Counted from the stretch's first letter, positions 1-8,619 are shown. The stretch: DNA of 64,000 nt from Streptomyces sp. RPA4-2 (GCF_012273515.2 NZ_CP050975.2:868001-932000), one strand, 5' to 3'. Notes: generated from the sequence alone by a model not told the origin. Translations and numbers: made by a program.

Positions 1-324
1 GCCCCTGAGGTCACCCATGTGATGGCCTGGGCCGAGTACGGCTACGGGGCCAACCTCCGCCTCGCGGACTTCACGACCGCGCAGACCCTGTTGGCCACCC
101 ACCACAACGGTGAGCCGCTCACCGCCGAGCACGGTTTCCCGCTGCGCCTGGTCGTACCGCACCTCTACGGCTACAAGAGCGCCAAATGGCTGCGCGGCAT
201 CGAGTACATGACCGCGGACCGACGCGGATTCTGGGAGGAGCGCGGCTACCACAACCTCGCGGACCCCTGGAAGGAACAGCGCTACTCCCACCAGGAGCGG
301 GAGGGCGACGGCCCGACCACGTGA
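1..324 (+). CDS. Molybdopterin-dependent (sulfite oxidase family) oxidoreductase, 3' part
   Basis: The reading frame is open from base 1, so the gene begins upstream of the window and only its last 107 residues are seen. They match the C-terminal part of the oxidoreductase molybdopterin-binding domain: NGEPLTAEHGFPLRLVVP, then YGYKSAKWLRGIEYM, then a GFWEERGYH segment and a short basic and acidic tail. Proteins of this fold carry a molybdenum cofactor and oxidise small substrates; the substrate here cannot be told. There is no room for the C-terminal dimerisation domain that sulfite oxidases have, so this is probably the shorter, membrane-associated or YedY-like type. A second relative lies at 61608-62727. 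The stop codon sits inside a 17-base tandem duplication. Confidence 0.85.
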   Translation, partial: APEVTHVMAWAEYGYGANLRLADFTTAQTLLATHHNGEPLTAEHGFPLRLVVPHLYGYKSAKWLRGIEYMTADRRGFWEERGYHNLADPWKEQRYSHQEREGDGPTT

Positions 325-342
325 CCGGCCCGACCACGTGAC
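309..342. repeat. 17-bp perfect tandem duplication across a stop codon
   Basis: CGGCCCGACCACGTGAC occurs twice head to tail (309-325 and 326-342). The first copy contains the TGA of the oxidoreductase. It looks like a slippage duplication just after the gene; no function is implied. Confidence 0.9.
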
Positions 343-387
343 CGGCCCGGCGGCGTCCGGAGCGCGGGGCGCCGTCGGCGGGAGGTC

Positions 388-406
388 ATCATCATGGGGA
401 GATGAT
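388..406. promoter_or_regulatory. Inverted repeat upstream of lysR gene (candidate autoregulatory site)
   Basis: ATCATC-N7-GATGAT is a perfect 6-bp inverted repeat that ends 20 bases before the ATG of the LysR gene. LysR proteins usually repress their own promoter through such dyads, and related GATGA/TCATC half-sites recur before the MFS gene at 1371-1393. That it is a LysR site is inference. Confidence 0.45.
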
Positions 407-426
407 CCGCGGCATCGGGAGAGCAC

Positions 427-1296
427 ATGGATCTGCGGCAGATGGAGGTCGTGGTCGCGGTGGCCGAGGAGGGCGGCTTCACCGCGGCGGCGCAGCGGCT
501 GCACGTGGTGCAGTCCGCCGTGTCGAGCACGGTGCGCGCGCTGGAGCGTGAGCTGGGCACGGCGCTGTTCGACCGCACCACGCACCGGGTGTCGCTGACC
601 CCGGCCGGTGAGGCCTTCGTACCGGCGGCGCGCGCGACCCTGCGGGCCGCCGAACAGGCCCGGTCGGCGGTCGACGTCGTCCAGGGACGGCTGCGGGGAC
701 GGGTGACGGTCGGCACGATGCAGGGTGTGTGGGCCGATCTTCACCTGCCGCTGGCCGCGCTGCGGGCGGAGCATCCGGAGGTGTCGGTGCGGCTGCGGCA
801 GGCGGCGGTGACCGACATCCGCCAGGCGCTGCGGGAGGGGACGGTGGATCTGGCCGTGGTCGCCCTCGACCGCCAGCAGCAGCGCGGGCTGGTCACCAGG
901 CTGCTGTCCCACGAGGAGATGGTGCTGGTGTCCGCGCCGGAGCGGGCGCTGGCCGGGTCCGGCGCGGAGGGGACGGTCACGCTCGCCGAGGCCGCCCGGC
1001 TGCCGCTGGTCGACTTCACGCCCGGCTGGGCGATCCGGCTCTCCGTCGACCGGGCGTTCCGTGCCGCCGCCGTCGAGCGCGAGCCGACCTTCGAGGTCAA
1101 CGACATCGTGGCGGCGTCCGAGCTGGTCCGCAACGACCTGGGCGTCTGCGTCATGCCCGGCTCGATCGCCACCCGTTTCCCCGACCTGCGGACGCACCGG
1201 TTCGACCGGCACGCGCCGAGCTGGAAGGTGATGGTGGTCCGGCCGCGGGGCGAGGCGCCGCCGGCCGTCGCCGCGCTGCTGCGGCACATGACCTGA
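427..1296 (+). CDS. LysR-family transcriptional regulator
   Basis: This 289-residue protein has the full LysR layout. An N-terminal winged helix-turn-helix covers about residues 1-60, with FTAAAQRLHVVQSAVSSTVR as the recognition region and the usual LGTALFDR and LTPAGEAF motifs. A periplasmic-binding-like effector domain follows from about residue 90. The start ATG follows GGGAGAG. The next gene on the same strand, 228 bases downstream, is an MFS exporter, and the gap between them holds a T-N11-A dyad typical of LysR targets. It therefore most likely controls that transporter. The inducer cannot be read from sequence. Confidence 0.92.
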   Translation: MDLRQMEVVVAVAEEGGFTAAAQRLHVVQSAVSSTVRALERELGTALFDRTTHRVSLTPAGEAFVPAARATLRAAEQARSAVDVVQGRLRGRVTVGTMQGVWADLHLPLAALRAEHPEVSVRLRQAAVTDIRQALREGTVDLAVVALDRQQQRGLVTRLLSHEEMVLVSAPERALAGSGAEGTVTLAEAARLPLVDFTPGWAIRLSVDRAFRAAAVEREPTFEVNDIVAASELVRNDLGVCVMPGSIATRFPDLRTHRFDRHAPSWKVMVVRPRGEAPPAVAALLRHMT

Positions 1297-1358
1297 GCGA
1301 AGACCGAGCCGCTCGTCCCGCCGCGCGCACCCGTCCCGCGCGCGCCGTGGACGCACCC

Positions 1359-1393
1359 ATCTCAGTCGGAGATGACAGACATCTTCGATCATC
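1359..1393. promoter_or_regulatory. Candidate LysR binding region (T-N11-A dyads) before the MFS gene
   Basis: ATCTC-N5-GAGAT (1359-1373) is a perfect dyad that satisfies the T-N11-A LysR consensus (T1360, A1372). It overlaps a second dyad, GATGA-N13-TCATC (1371-1375 and 1389-1393). The block lies about 150 bases before the transporter start and 60 bases after the LysR stop. Sequence shows the dyads; the assignment to the adjacent LysR protein is inference. Confidence 0.55.
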
Positions 1394-1523
1394 GTCTTGG
1401 CGGGGGAAGCAAAGGGGCTGCCACGGCGCTGAGGCAACCATGCGAGCGACAAGGAAGCCGTTCCGCCGCCCGCCGGTCCGTCCCCGAACCGTCCAACCGG
1501 TTCCCCTGCCCGAGAAGGTGCCC

Positions 1524-2762
1524 GTGTCCGTATCCCCCGAACTGAAGCGCTCGGACCCGACCGCCACCGGCACGGCCGCGCACGGCGTCCCGGGATGGCT
1601 GGTCGCGCTCTTCGCGGTCGCCTCCGGTATGACGGTGGCCAACCTGTACTACGCCCAGCCGCTGCTGTCCTCGCTGCGCGACGTCTTCCACGTCGGCACG
1701 GCGGCCGCCGGCGGACTCATCACCCTCACCCAGGTCGGCTACGTCCTGGGCATGCTCTTCCTGGTGCCGCTCGGCGACCGGCTGGAGAAGCGCAAGCTGA
1801 TCACCGTGCTGCTGACGGTGACCACCCTCGCCCTGGTCGCGGCAGGCCTCGCCACGAACTTCCCGATGCTGCTGATCGCGTCCCTGATCAGCGGAGGCAC
1901 CTCGGTCGTCGCCCAGATACTGATCCCCTTCGCGGCGAGCCTCGCCCCCGATCACGCCCGCGGCCGGATCGTCGGCCGGGTGATGAGCGGTCTGCTCACC
2001 GGCATACTGCTCTCCCGCACCCTGAGCAGTCTGGTCTCCGACGTGGCCGGCTGGCGCGTGGTCTACCTCGGCTCCGCCGTCCTGATGGCGCTGCTGGCCC
2101 TCGCGCTGCGCGCCGCCCTGCCGCAGCACGCGCCGACCACGACCATCCCGTACACCCGTGTACTGCGCTCCACGCTGCAACTGGTGCGCACCCACCCCGT
2201 GTTGCTGCGCCGCGGTCTCTACCAGGCGGCGATGTTCGGTGCGTTCAGCGCGTTCTGGACGACCGTGTCATACGTCCTGACGGGCCCTCACTTCCACTAC
2301 TCCCCCGTCGGAGTGGGCCTGTTCGCCCTGGTGGGTGCCGCCGGTGCGGCCATCGCCCCGTTCGCCGGGCACTGGGCGGACCGGGGACACGTGCGTCCCG
2401 TGACCGGCGTCGCGTTCGTCGTCGCGGCCGTGGCCTTCGCGGCGGCGGGCTTCGGCCAGGAGCACGTGGCCCTGCTCGCGGTGGCCGCGATCCTGATCGA
2501 CATGGCCGTCCAGACCACCCTGATCCTCGGCCAGCACACCATCTATCAGCTCGACGCGAACGCCCGTGCCCGGCTCAACAGCGCCTTCATCGCGACGTTC
2601 TTCGTCGGAGGGGCGCTCGGGTCCCAGTTCGGCTCGATCGCGTACCACGCGGCGGGCTGGACCGCCGTCAGTGTCCTCGGCGCCGTCCTGCCCGTGCTGG
2701 CTCTCCTCTACTGGACGACGGAGCGCCGTGCCGCCCGCCGTACCGCCGCCCGCACCGCCTGA
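1524..2762 (+). CDS. MFS transporter (drug/metabolite efflux type)
   Basis: A 412-residue integral membrane protein with about 12 predicted helices. It opens with GWLVALFAVASGMTVANLYY, then QPLLSSL, as in the small DHA-type exporters. It carries the MFS loop motif GDRLEKRKL between helices 2 and 3 and a second copy, GHWADRGHVRP, in the middle loop. The frame stays open for 265 codons upstream, but the GTG at 1524 has GAGAAGG five bases before it and gives the usual family length, so that start was chosen; an ATG at 1440 is the alternative. The LysR gene and dyad sites upstream suggest substrate-induced expression. The substrate is unknown. Confidence 0.88.
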   Translation: MSVSPELKRSDPTATGTAAHGVPGWLVALFAVASGMTVANLYYAQPLLSSLRDVFHVGTAAAGGLITLTQVGYVLGMLFLVPLGDRLEKRKLITVLLTVTTLALVAAGLATNFPMLLIASLISGGTSVVAQILIPFAASLAPDHARGRIVGRVMSGLLTGILLSRTLSSLVSDVAGWRVVYLGSAVLMALLALALRAALPQHAPTTTIPYTRVLRSTLQLVRTHPVLLRRGLYQAAMFGAFSAFWTTVSYVLTGPHFHYSPVGVGLFALVGAAGAAIAPFAGHWADRGHVRPVTGVAFVVAAVAFAAAGFGQEHVALLAVAAILIDMAVQTTLILGQHTIYQLDANARARLNSAFIATFFVGGALGSQFGSIAYHAAGWTAVSVLGAVLPVLALLYWTTERRAARRTAARTA

Positions 2763-2831
2763 CCGCCATGTCACGGCCGACCGGACGGGCCGGCCGACCG
2801 GAGAACCCGGCGACGCCGTTCGCACCGCCTC

Positions 2832-3350
2832 TCAGGAACCGGCTTCCTTCCTGAGGAAGTTGCTCACCTGGCAGGCGAGGGTGTCCCCGCCGAGATCGGC
2901 GCGGGTGTCGGCGTCGGCCAGGCGCTCGGAAAGATCGATACCGCCCGCCCAGAGGTACCGGTCGGTCCACTCGTCGTCGACCTTCAGCTGGATCTGGATG
3001 TCCACCCGGGGCAGCGAGGCCTCCGGACCCGCGGCGTAGAGGACCGCGGTGGCCCGGCGCAGCGGGTAGACGTCATAGCCCTCGATGAACTGGGAGTTGC
3101 GCCAGTCCAGGAAGGCGCTCTCGCCGTCGGGGCCGATACGGATGTCGATCTGGCCGTCCTCCAGGTGGATACCGAAGTGTTCACCGGCGCGGTTCTCGAC
3201 GGTCACACGGCAGCGGAAGTAGGCCAGGCCTTCGGCGGCGTCGTCGCGTCCCCGCGGCGGCTCCGCCGTCTCCACGCCGTGGACGCGGACACGCAGGCCG
3301 GCATGCTCGTCGTACTCCTGCCAGTCCCCGACCACGTTCGGCTCGTGCAC
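2832..3350 (-). CDS. Conserved hypothetical protein, 172 aa
   Basis: A soluble, acidic protein with no signal peptide or membrane segment, rich in beta-strand-like stretches (for example ILEDG-type turns near GIHLEDGQIDIRIGPDGE and the C-terminal IQIQLKVDDEWTD). I do not recognise a named family. The GTG at 3350 was chosen because GGAGAGG lies six bases upstream; the GTG at 3365 lacks a ribosome binding site. A good -35/-10 pair lies just upstream. It converges with the MFS gene and is separated from mmsA by about 280 bases, so it is probably expressed alone. Confidence 0.72.
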   Translation of the reverse strand: MHEPNVVGDWQEYDEHAGLRVRVHGVETAEPPRGRDDAAEGLAYFRCRVTVENRAGEHFGIHLEDGQIDIRIGPDGESAFLDWRNSQFIEGYDVYPLRRATAVLYAAGPEASLPRVDIQIQLKVDDEWTDRYLWAGGIDLSERLADADTRADLGGDTLACQVSNFLRKEAGS

Positions 3351-3378
3351 AGTCCACCTCTCCACCTCAGAGAGCTGT

Positions 3379-3408
3379 TTCCTATCTGTGCCCTCAACTG
3401 GGTGTCAA
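3379..3408 (-). promoter_or_regulatory. Candidate housekeeping promoter for the 172-aa protein
   Basis: On the minus strand TTGACA (3408-3403) is followed after 18 bases by TAGGAA (3384-3379), close to the HrdB consensus. The -10 ends 28 bases before the GTG at 3350, which leaves room for a short leader with its ribosome binding site. Confidence 0.5.
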
Positions 3409-3631
3409 ATGAGTGGAACATGCCGTGGCCAGCGTTTTTGCCCTCGTTGATCGGCGATCAAGCCGTGCCCAGCCAGAACCCGCGCCCGCGCCTTCGCGGG
3501 ACAATTCCGCGCGTGCTGCACATCACGTTTCTCAGGGGTCGCGGCGCACCGCCCGTGTCCGCTCCTCCACCGGCGCCGGACCGCCGTGACGGTGTCGATC
3601 GCCGGGGCCGGTGGGTGCCGCCTTGTGACGG

Positions 3632-5140
3632 TCAGCGGGACGTGGGGAATCCCAGGTCCGGCCCGGTCGCGGTCTCGGCCGGGTCGGGCCAGCGGCTCGT
3701 GATGACCTTGCCACGCGTGTAGAAGTGCACGGCTTCGCCGCCGTACATGCGGTGGTCGCCGAAGGCCGAGTCCTTCCAGCCGCCGAAGGAGTGGTAGCCC
3801 ACCGGCACCGGCATCGGCACGTTCACGCCGACCATGCCGGTCTCGACCTCCAGCTGGAAGCGGCGGGCCGCGCCGCCGTCGCGGGTGAAGACCGAGCTCG
3901 CGTTGCCGAACGGAGAGCCGTTGATGATGTCCATGGCCTCCTCGTAGGTCTCCGCGCGCAGCACGCACAGGACGGGGCCGAAGATCTCGTTCCGGTAGGC
4001 GTCCGAGTCGGTGCTGACCTTGTCGAGGAGCGATATGCCCATCCAGTGCCCGTTCTCGAAGCCCTCGACGGTGAAGTCCCTGCCGTCGAGCACCACGTCG
4101 GCTCCCTGGGCGGCCGCGCCCGCGACGTAGTCCGCGACCTCGTCGCGGTGCGCCCTGGTGACGAGCGGGCCCATCTCGGACGCCGGGTCGTCGCCCGGGC
4201 CGATCCTGACCTTCGCGGCCCGCTCGGCGATCCGGGGCACCAGCGCGTCTCCCGCCGAGCCGACCGCGACCACCACGGAGACGGCCATGCAGCGCTGGCC
4301 CGCGGACCCGTAGGCGGCGGTCACCGCGGCGTCGGCGGCCGCGTCGAGGTCGGCGTCGGGCAGGACCAGCATGTGGTTCTTCGCGCCGCCGAGGGCCTGG
4401 ACACGCTTGCCGCTGGCGGACGCCCTGCCGTAGACGTGACGGGCGACCGGTGTGGAGCCCACGAACGACACGGCCGCCACGTCAGGGTGGTCCAGCAGCG
4501 CGTTCACCGCGACCTCGTCGCCGTGCACGATGTTGAGCACACCGTCGGGCACACCGGCCTCGGCCGCGAGTTGCGCGAGGAGCATGGACGCGGACGGGGC
4601 CTTGCTGCTCGGCTTGTGGACGAAGGTGTTCCCGCAGGCGATCGCCATGGGGAACATCCACATGCTGATCATGGCGGGGAAGTTGAACGGTGAGATGCCG
4701 ACGATCACACCGAGCGGCTGGCGGACCGACGTCACGTCGACGCTGCTCGACACCTCCGTGGACATGTCGCCCTTGAGCGCCGTGCCGAGTCCGCAGGCCA
4801 GTTCGACGATCTCCAGGCCCCGGGCCACCTCGCCCAGCGCGTCCGCGTGGACCTTGCCCTGCTCGGCGGTGATCAGCGCGGCGAGGTCGTCGCGGCGCGC
4901 GTTCAGCAGTTCGCGGTAGCGGAAGAGGATCGCGGTCCGCTGCGCGAGCGAGGACGTGCGCCAGGTGGCGTAGGCCTCCTTCGCCGCGGCGACCGCTGTG
5001 TCGACCTCGTCGGTGCCCGCCATCGCGACCCGTGTGGTGACCTCTCCGCTCGCCGGATCGGTCACCGGGCCCCAGGCACCGAAGGCCCTCGAACCATCCC
5101 CGTAGGGCTTGCCACCGATCCAGTGGGTGACGGTCTTCAT
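3632..5140 (-). CDS. mmsA: CoA-acylating methylmalonate-semialdehyde dehydrogenase
   Basis: This 502-residue aldehyde dehydrogenase oxidises methylmalonate semialdehyde (valine, thymine and inositol breakdown) to propionyl-CoA with NAD+ and CoA. It belongs to the MmsA/IolA branch, shown by the N-terminal HWIGGK, ISPFNFPAMISMWMFP, IVHGDEVAVNALLDHPDV and SFVGSTPVARHVYGRA. The catalytic cysteine is C284 in GSAGQRCMA, and the C-terminal NVPMPVPVGYHSFGGWKDS is diagnostic. The ATG has AAGGAG about eight bases upstream. In many actinomycetes mmsA sits with valine-catabolic genes or a PucR regulator; none is seen here, and 768 bases without a credible gene lie upstream. Confidence 0.95.
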   Translation of the reverse strand: MKTVTHWIGGKPYGDGSRAFGAWGPVTDPASGEVTTRVAMAGTDEVDTAVAAAKEAYATWRTSSLAQRTAILFRYRELLNARRDDLAALITAEQGKVHADALGEVARGLEIVELACGLGTALKGDMSTEVSSSVDVTSVRQPLGVIVGISPFNFPAMISMWMFPMAIACGNTFVHKPSSKAPSASMLLAQLAAEAGVPDGVLNIVHGDEVAVNALLDHPDVAAVSFVGSTPVARHVYGRASASGKRVQALGGAKNHMLVLPDADLDAAADAAVTAAYGSAGQRCMAVSVVVAVGSAGDALVPRIAERAAKVRIGPGDDPASEMGPLVTRAHRDEVADYVAGAAAQGADVVLDGRDFTVEGFENGHWMGISLLDKVSTDSDAYRNEIFGPVLCVLRAETYEEAMDIINGSPFGNASSVFTRDGGAARRFQLEVETGMVGVNVPMPVPVGYHSFGGWKDSAFGDHRMYGGEAVHFYTRGKVITSRWPDPAETATGPDLGFPTSR

Positions 5141-5908
5141 CGGCGGAACTCCTTCAATGATGGCGGCGGACTGCGAGGCTCACGTCGTCGGGCCTCGCGG
5201 GCCTCGATCGCGGCCGGACGGCCCCACGGTCTCGGCCACGGGCACGTCCCACCACGTCTGCGGGCGGGACCGCTGGTTCAGCATCCTCCGCGCAGAGGCA
5301 GGATGCGGCCTCGGAGTCCCTCCCGGCCCGAAGTGCCTCACCCAGGTCCCGTTCCGTCGTGGCGCGGATCACTCGTACGCCGGGCGCCGCCTCCTCTCCC
5401 CGTCAGCACGAAGGACATGAAGGGCGGCCGCGGCGGTGTCCTGGACGGGACGCTGCCCGCCCGGCAGCGTGCGCGTACGACGGCTACAGCCGCGAGGAAG
5501 CCAGAACGGGGTGTCCTGGGGGTGTCGCAGAGGGGTGCCGTACGGCCCGATCCCGACGGACAAAAGCAGACTTTCTTGCGCAATTCCGCCCTCCGGTTCT
5601 ACCCTTGGCCGGAATGAGGCTCCGCACGCCAGGGCGTCCCGAGCCGCCTGCAACCCGGCGGCCCGGACAGCGCGGGCTCACCCTGTGGTTCCTGGTGTAC
5701 GCGTGCCTCGCAAGGGCGCTCGCCCCCACACCGGAGCGGTCCGAGGGCCGTTTCGTCAGTGGTCGTGCGGGACGAACGCAGCGGCCGCGGTCGGGCAGCA
5801 GCGCACAGGAAACGCTGCCGCTCCTCCGGTCGCCCAGACGCAAGGCCATGTGCACACGGTTGTCTGCGCAGGCCAGTCGTCCCGAGGATCGCCGTAGCGG
5901 AGATGCAG
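5141..5908. other. 768-bp stretch without a credible gene
   Basis: Several overlapping reading frames occur on both strands, but all are Arg/Pro/Ala-rich shadows without recognisable domains. The region separates divergent mmsA and the PP2C gene, so it must hold both promoters. I see no strong inverted repeat and no RNA gene. The coding start of the PP2C gene could extend further upstream into it. Confidence 0.5.
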
Positions 5909-7276
5909 ATGGTGGACCAGTCCGGGCCGCGTCGTGTGCTCAGGGCCCGCGAGAGCCGCTCTGAGCACCGCCAGAGCCGCACCGGGACCGCGCCCTTCGA
6001 CGACACTCCGCGGTTCGCCACACCGACCGCCTGGTTCCTGCGCCTCGGCCGCACGCTGCGCCGTACGGCTCCGCCCCGCACGGCGCGATCGGCGCGGATC
6101 AGGGCGGCGGGGCACAGGGTGACCGCCAGCCGCTACGGGCCGTTCCTTTTCGCGATCGCCATGATCGCGACGATCCTGGGCTTCGGCTTCATGCTGCCCA
6201 CGTCGGAACACCTCGGCTCACTCATGGCCACGGTTCCCGCGGCCACGGCCGCACTCGCCGGAGCACGGGTCACGGCGACCATCGCCGGTCTCTCCTGTGC
6301 GGCGTGCGTCGCGCTCGACGGGCACGACGGGCTCTTCGGTACCTCCACGTTCGTCGTGCACCTCGTGGCGATCGCTCTCGTCTCGTTGTGCGTCATCACC
6401 TTCCGCACCCTGCGGGAACGGTCCACCCGTGAACTGCTCGGAGTACGGGCCGTCGCCGAGGCCGTTCAGCGAGTCCTGATACGCCCGATGCCCCCGTCCA
6501 TCGGTTCGCTGCGCATTCGGGCGGAGTACCGGGCCTCCCACCCCCAGGCACGCGTGGGGGGCGACCTGTACGCCGTCGCCTCCTCCGACGACGCTGTCCG
6601 CTTCCTCATCGGAGACGTCAAGGGAAAGGGCCTCGCGGCGGTGGACGATGCGGCCGCGCTTCTCGGGGCATTCCGCAGTTCAGCCCGCCGGACACCCTCA
6701 CTGGCCGACCTCATGGCCCTCCTCGAAGAAGCCGTGCAGGCCCATTTCGAAGAAGTGGCCGCCACCGACCCCGATGTCGCGGAGCGCTTCATCACCGCGC
6801 TCCTGCTGGAGATACCCGCGGACGGTTCGTGCGTCAGGATGATCAACTGCGGCCACCCTCCCCCCTATCTCGTCGAGGGAGACACGGTCCGGCCCGTGCC
6901 GGCCCGGTGGCCCGCGCCGCCCCTCGGACTGAACAGCACCGGCACGCAGAGTTACACCATGACCGTGCTGCCCCTGGCCGAGGAAGCGCTGTTGCTTCTC
7001 TACACCGACGGCGTCATCGAAGCCCGTGACCCGAAAGGCCACTTCTTCGACCTCGAGGACCGGATCACCGCATGGCCGCACAGGGACCTGGATGAGCTGC
7101 TCCCGTACATTCTCGACGGTCTGACCGCTCATGTGGGCGGGAACATGCGGTTCAACGACGACGCCGCCATGGTCACGGTCCAGCGCCTGAGCGACAGCAG
7201 GGTTCGGCGGCAACGTGCCGGCGGGGACGACGGCCTGGCCACCCTGGAGGACCCCGCCCGGGTGGGATGCGGCTGA
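5909..7276 (+). CDS. Membrane-anchored PP2C (SpoIIE-type) serine/threonine phosphatase
   Basis: A 455-residue protein. After a basic N-terminus come about three transmembrane segments (near YGPFLFAIAMIATILGFGF, an Ala-rich MATVPAATAALAG segment, and VVHLVAIALVSLCVITF). A cytosolic SpoIIE/PP2C domain follows, with VGGDLYAV, FLIGDVKGKG, NCGHPPPY, LLLYTDGVIEA and FNDDAAMV. Such enzymes dephosphorylate anti-anti-sigma factors (SpoIIAA type) and so release sigma factors. The residue after GGDLY is Ala rather than the commoner Asp. The ATG at 5909 has GGAG six bases upstream; an upstream ATG (5903) and a later GTG (6119, just before the membrane part) are alternatives. Confidence 0.85.
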   Translation: MVDQSGPRRVLRARESRSEHRQSRTGTAPFDDTPRFATPTAWFLRLGRTLRRTAPPRTARSARIRAAGHRVTASRYGPFLFAIAMIATILGFGFMLPTSEHLGSLMATVPAATAALAGARVTATIAGLSCAACVALDGHDGLFGTSTFVVHLVAIALVSLCVITFRTLRERSTRELLGVRAVAEAVQRVLIRPMPPSIGSLRIRAEYRASHPQARVGGDLYAVASSDDAVRFLIGDVKGKGLAAVDDAAALLGAFRSSARRTPSLADLMALLEEAVQAHFEEVAATDPDVAERFITALLLEIPADGSCVRMINCGHPPPYLVEGDTVRPVPARWPAPPLGLNSTGTQSYTMTVLPLAEEALLLLYTDGVIEARDPKGHFFDLEDRITAWPHRDLDELLPYILDGLTAHVGGNMRFNDDAAMVTVQRLSDSRVRRQRAGGDDGLATLEDPARVGCG

Positions 7277-7425
7277 CTCGGCGCGGCGTGGGGACCCTGC
7301 GATGCTGAGATCATGCCGAGAGCTCGACTGCAGCCCTTGATGACCGCGGTGGGCCAGGTCGTCGTGTGTGAGGTCGACGGACCGGACAGCGCCCCGCACA
7401 CCCACGTCCACGTGGCCGTGGTCAC

Positions 7426-7448
7426 CGAACCCGAGCCCCTCGGGTTCG
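7426..7448. terminator. 10-bp GC-rich hairpin, likely terminator
   Basis: CGAACCCGAG-CCC-CTCGGGTTCG forms a perfect 10-bp stem with a 3-base loop, about 150 bases after the PP2C stop and 80 before the next gene. There is no T-run, as is common in Streptomyces. The sequence that follows, GGTTCGACTCC, resembles a tRNA T-loop, but no tRNA can be folded around it. Confidence 0.45.
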
Positions 7449-7528
7449 GGGTTCGACTCCTGGGCAGAACGCGAACTGGACAGGTTGGAGCGGCAGTCGT
7501 GGTGGCATGATCTGTAGGGGGAGGTGCC

Positions 7529-7936
7529 GTGAGAATCACCGGCGACCAACGTGACTGGCTGTTCTTCACCGGATGGCTCCTGACCGGGTCCGGCTACTTG
7601 CTCGCCCTGCTGACCGTGCTGTCGATCGGGGTCTTCATCCTGCCGATCCCCCTGATCGCCACCGTGGCGCTGGCGACGCGGCGCGGGGCCCTTCGCTGCC
7701 TGCCCGGTCTGATATCGAGTGCGAGCCTGCCGCTGTTCCTTCTCACCTACCTCAATCGAGAGGGTCCCGGTACCCACTGCACCGCCTCCGCCGGCGGCGG
7801 GAGCTGCACCGAGGGTCTGCTCGACCCATGGATCCTGCTGGCCGTCGGCCTGCTCGTCCTCGCTGCTGGAGTCGCCCTGTTCCTCAGGATTCGGCGTCGG
7901 CCGGCCGTCACCGGCGTGCCGAGTCACTCCCCGTAG
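7529..7936 (+). CDS. Small membrane protein of unknown function, 135 aa
   Basis: The GTG start follows a strong GGGGGAGG. The protein has about four hydrophobic helices: one near WLFFTGWLLTGSGYLLALL, the next through IGVFILPIPLIATVALA, the third around LISSASLPLFLLTYL, the last near WILLAVGLLVLAAGVALFL. It ends in a basic RIRRRP tail. Between helices 3 and 4 lies an outside-type loop with two cysteines (THCTASAGGGSCTE) that could form a disulfide. No family is recognised. It stands alone between a hairpin and a degraded HIT gene. Confidence 0.7.
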   Translation: MRITGDQRDWLFFTGWLLTGSGYLLALLTVLSIGVFILPIPLIATVALATRRGALRCLPGLISSASLPLFLLTYLNREGPGTHCTASAGGGSCTEGLLDPWILLAVGLLVLAAGVALFLRIRRRPAVTGVPSHSP

Positions 7937-8007
7937 CCTCGGCACAGGATTCCCGCGCGGGAGCGCTCGATTCCGTGACGGCACGGTCAGATCTACGATC
8001 CCGGTCC

Positions 8008-8256
8008 ATGACGACTCCCGACTGCTACGCGTGCGGCATGGAAGCAGGGTTCGACCAGTTCGCCGAGGCGGAGGGTTTCGCGCACGTGCACTTCCACATC
8101 GTGCCGCGCATGGCGGATCTGCGACCGGAGCACCGCGGGCCGGGCATTTTCGAGTTGCTTCGGGGGCCGGAGCAGGAGCGGGTGACGGCTGAACAGGCGG
8201 ATCACCTGGCCCTCGCGCTACGAGCTCACCTTCACCTGCACCGGACCGCTCAGTAG
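8008..8256 (+). pseudogene. HIT-family protein with the central part deleted
   Basis: The frame encodes 82 residues. The first ten, MTTPDCYACG, match the start of actinobacterial HIT (histidine-triad nucleotide hydrolase) proteins, including the CxxC zinc pair. After MEAGF it jumps directly to DQFAEAEGFAHVHFHIVPRM, the end of the domain with the catalytic HxHxH triad. In normal family members about 60-70 residues separate these, forming most of the nucleotide-binding fold. The join is in frame and the stop is intact, so a short peptide could be made, but it should not fold as a HIT domain. The call as a decayed gene rests on family knowledge; the joined ends are visible in the sequence. Confidence 0.7.
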
Positions 8257-8619
8257 CCCGAGGTGACGCCGTGGAGCGCGAGGTGGCGCCGTGGAGGCGG
8301 CGGCGCTCGCCTGGGAGCACGTGCTGTCACGGGGGCCGTCGGGCGCAGCGGATGCGGACACCTGCGTCCGCGTGCGCAGCGGGATGTTCGGCCCTTTCGC
8401 GGACGTCGGCTCTTGAGGGGGAGACCCTCCTCAGACACCGTTACTTGTCCCTCACATCGAACGACAGTTGTCACAACGCCACTTGCTCTGATCACGACCG
8501 GGTCACTAGAGTTCACATCCGAACCTTTGCTCGGGTGTTCGCTCGTTGGGAGTGACGGCGGAGGGACACCGCTTGTTGACGTATCGGCAGGCGGCCGGAG
8601 GAAGAAGGAGCTCGCCTTC
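8257..8619. promoter_or_regulatory. Long leader/promoter region of the NlpC/P60 gene
   Basis: This 363-bp gap is noticeably less GC-rich around 8440-8560 (runs such as CTCACATCGAACGACAG and ACTAGAGTTCACATCCGAAC) than its surroundings, as expected for a promoter. It contains GTTAC and GTCAC elements reminiscent of MtrA-type sites, but no clean direct repeat. I looked for a cyclic-di-AMP (ydaO) riboswitch, common before such genes, and did not find its conserved blocks. Confidence 0.35.

Noticed and set aside
729..1523. A long N-terminal extension of the MFS frame
   Set aside because: It is a shadow of the LysR gene with Gly/Ala/Arg-rich sequence; the GTG at 1524 has a ribosome binding site and fits the family.
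7448..7459. A tRNA T-loop-like GGTTCGACTCC after a hairpin
   Set aside because: No acceptor, D or anticodon stems can be formed around it and the supposed T-stem has a mismatch. It is a chance match next to a terminator-like hairpin.
8257..8619. A cyclic-di-AMP riboswitch before the NlpC/P60 gene
   Set aside because: Such riboswitches are common before these genes in Streptomyces, but the conserved GC-rich blocks are not present here.
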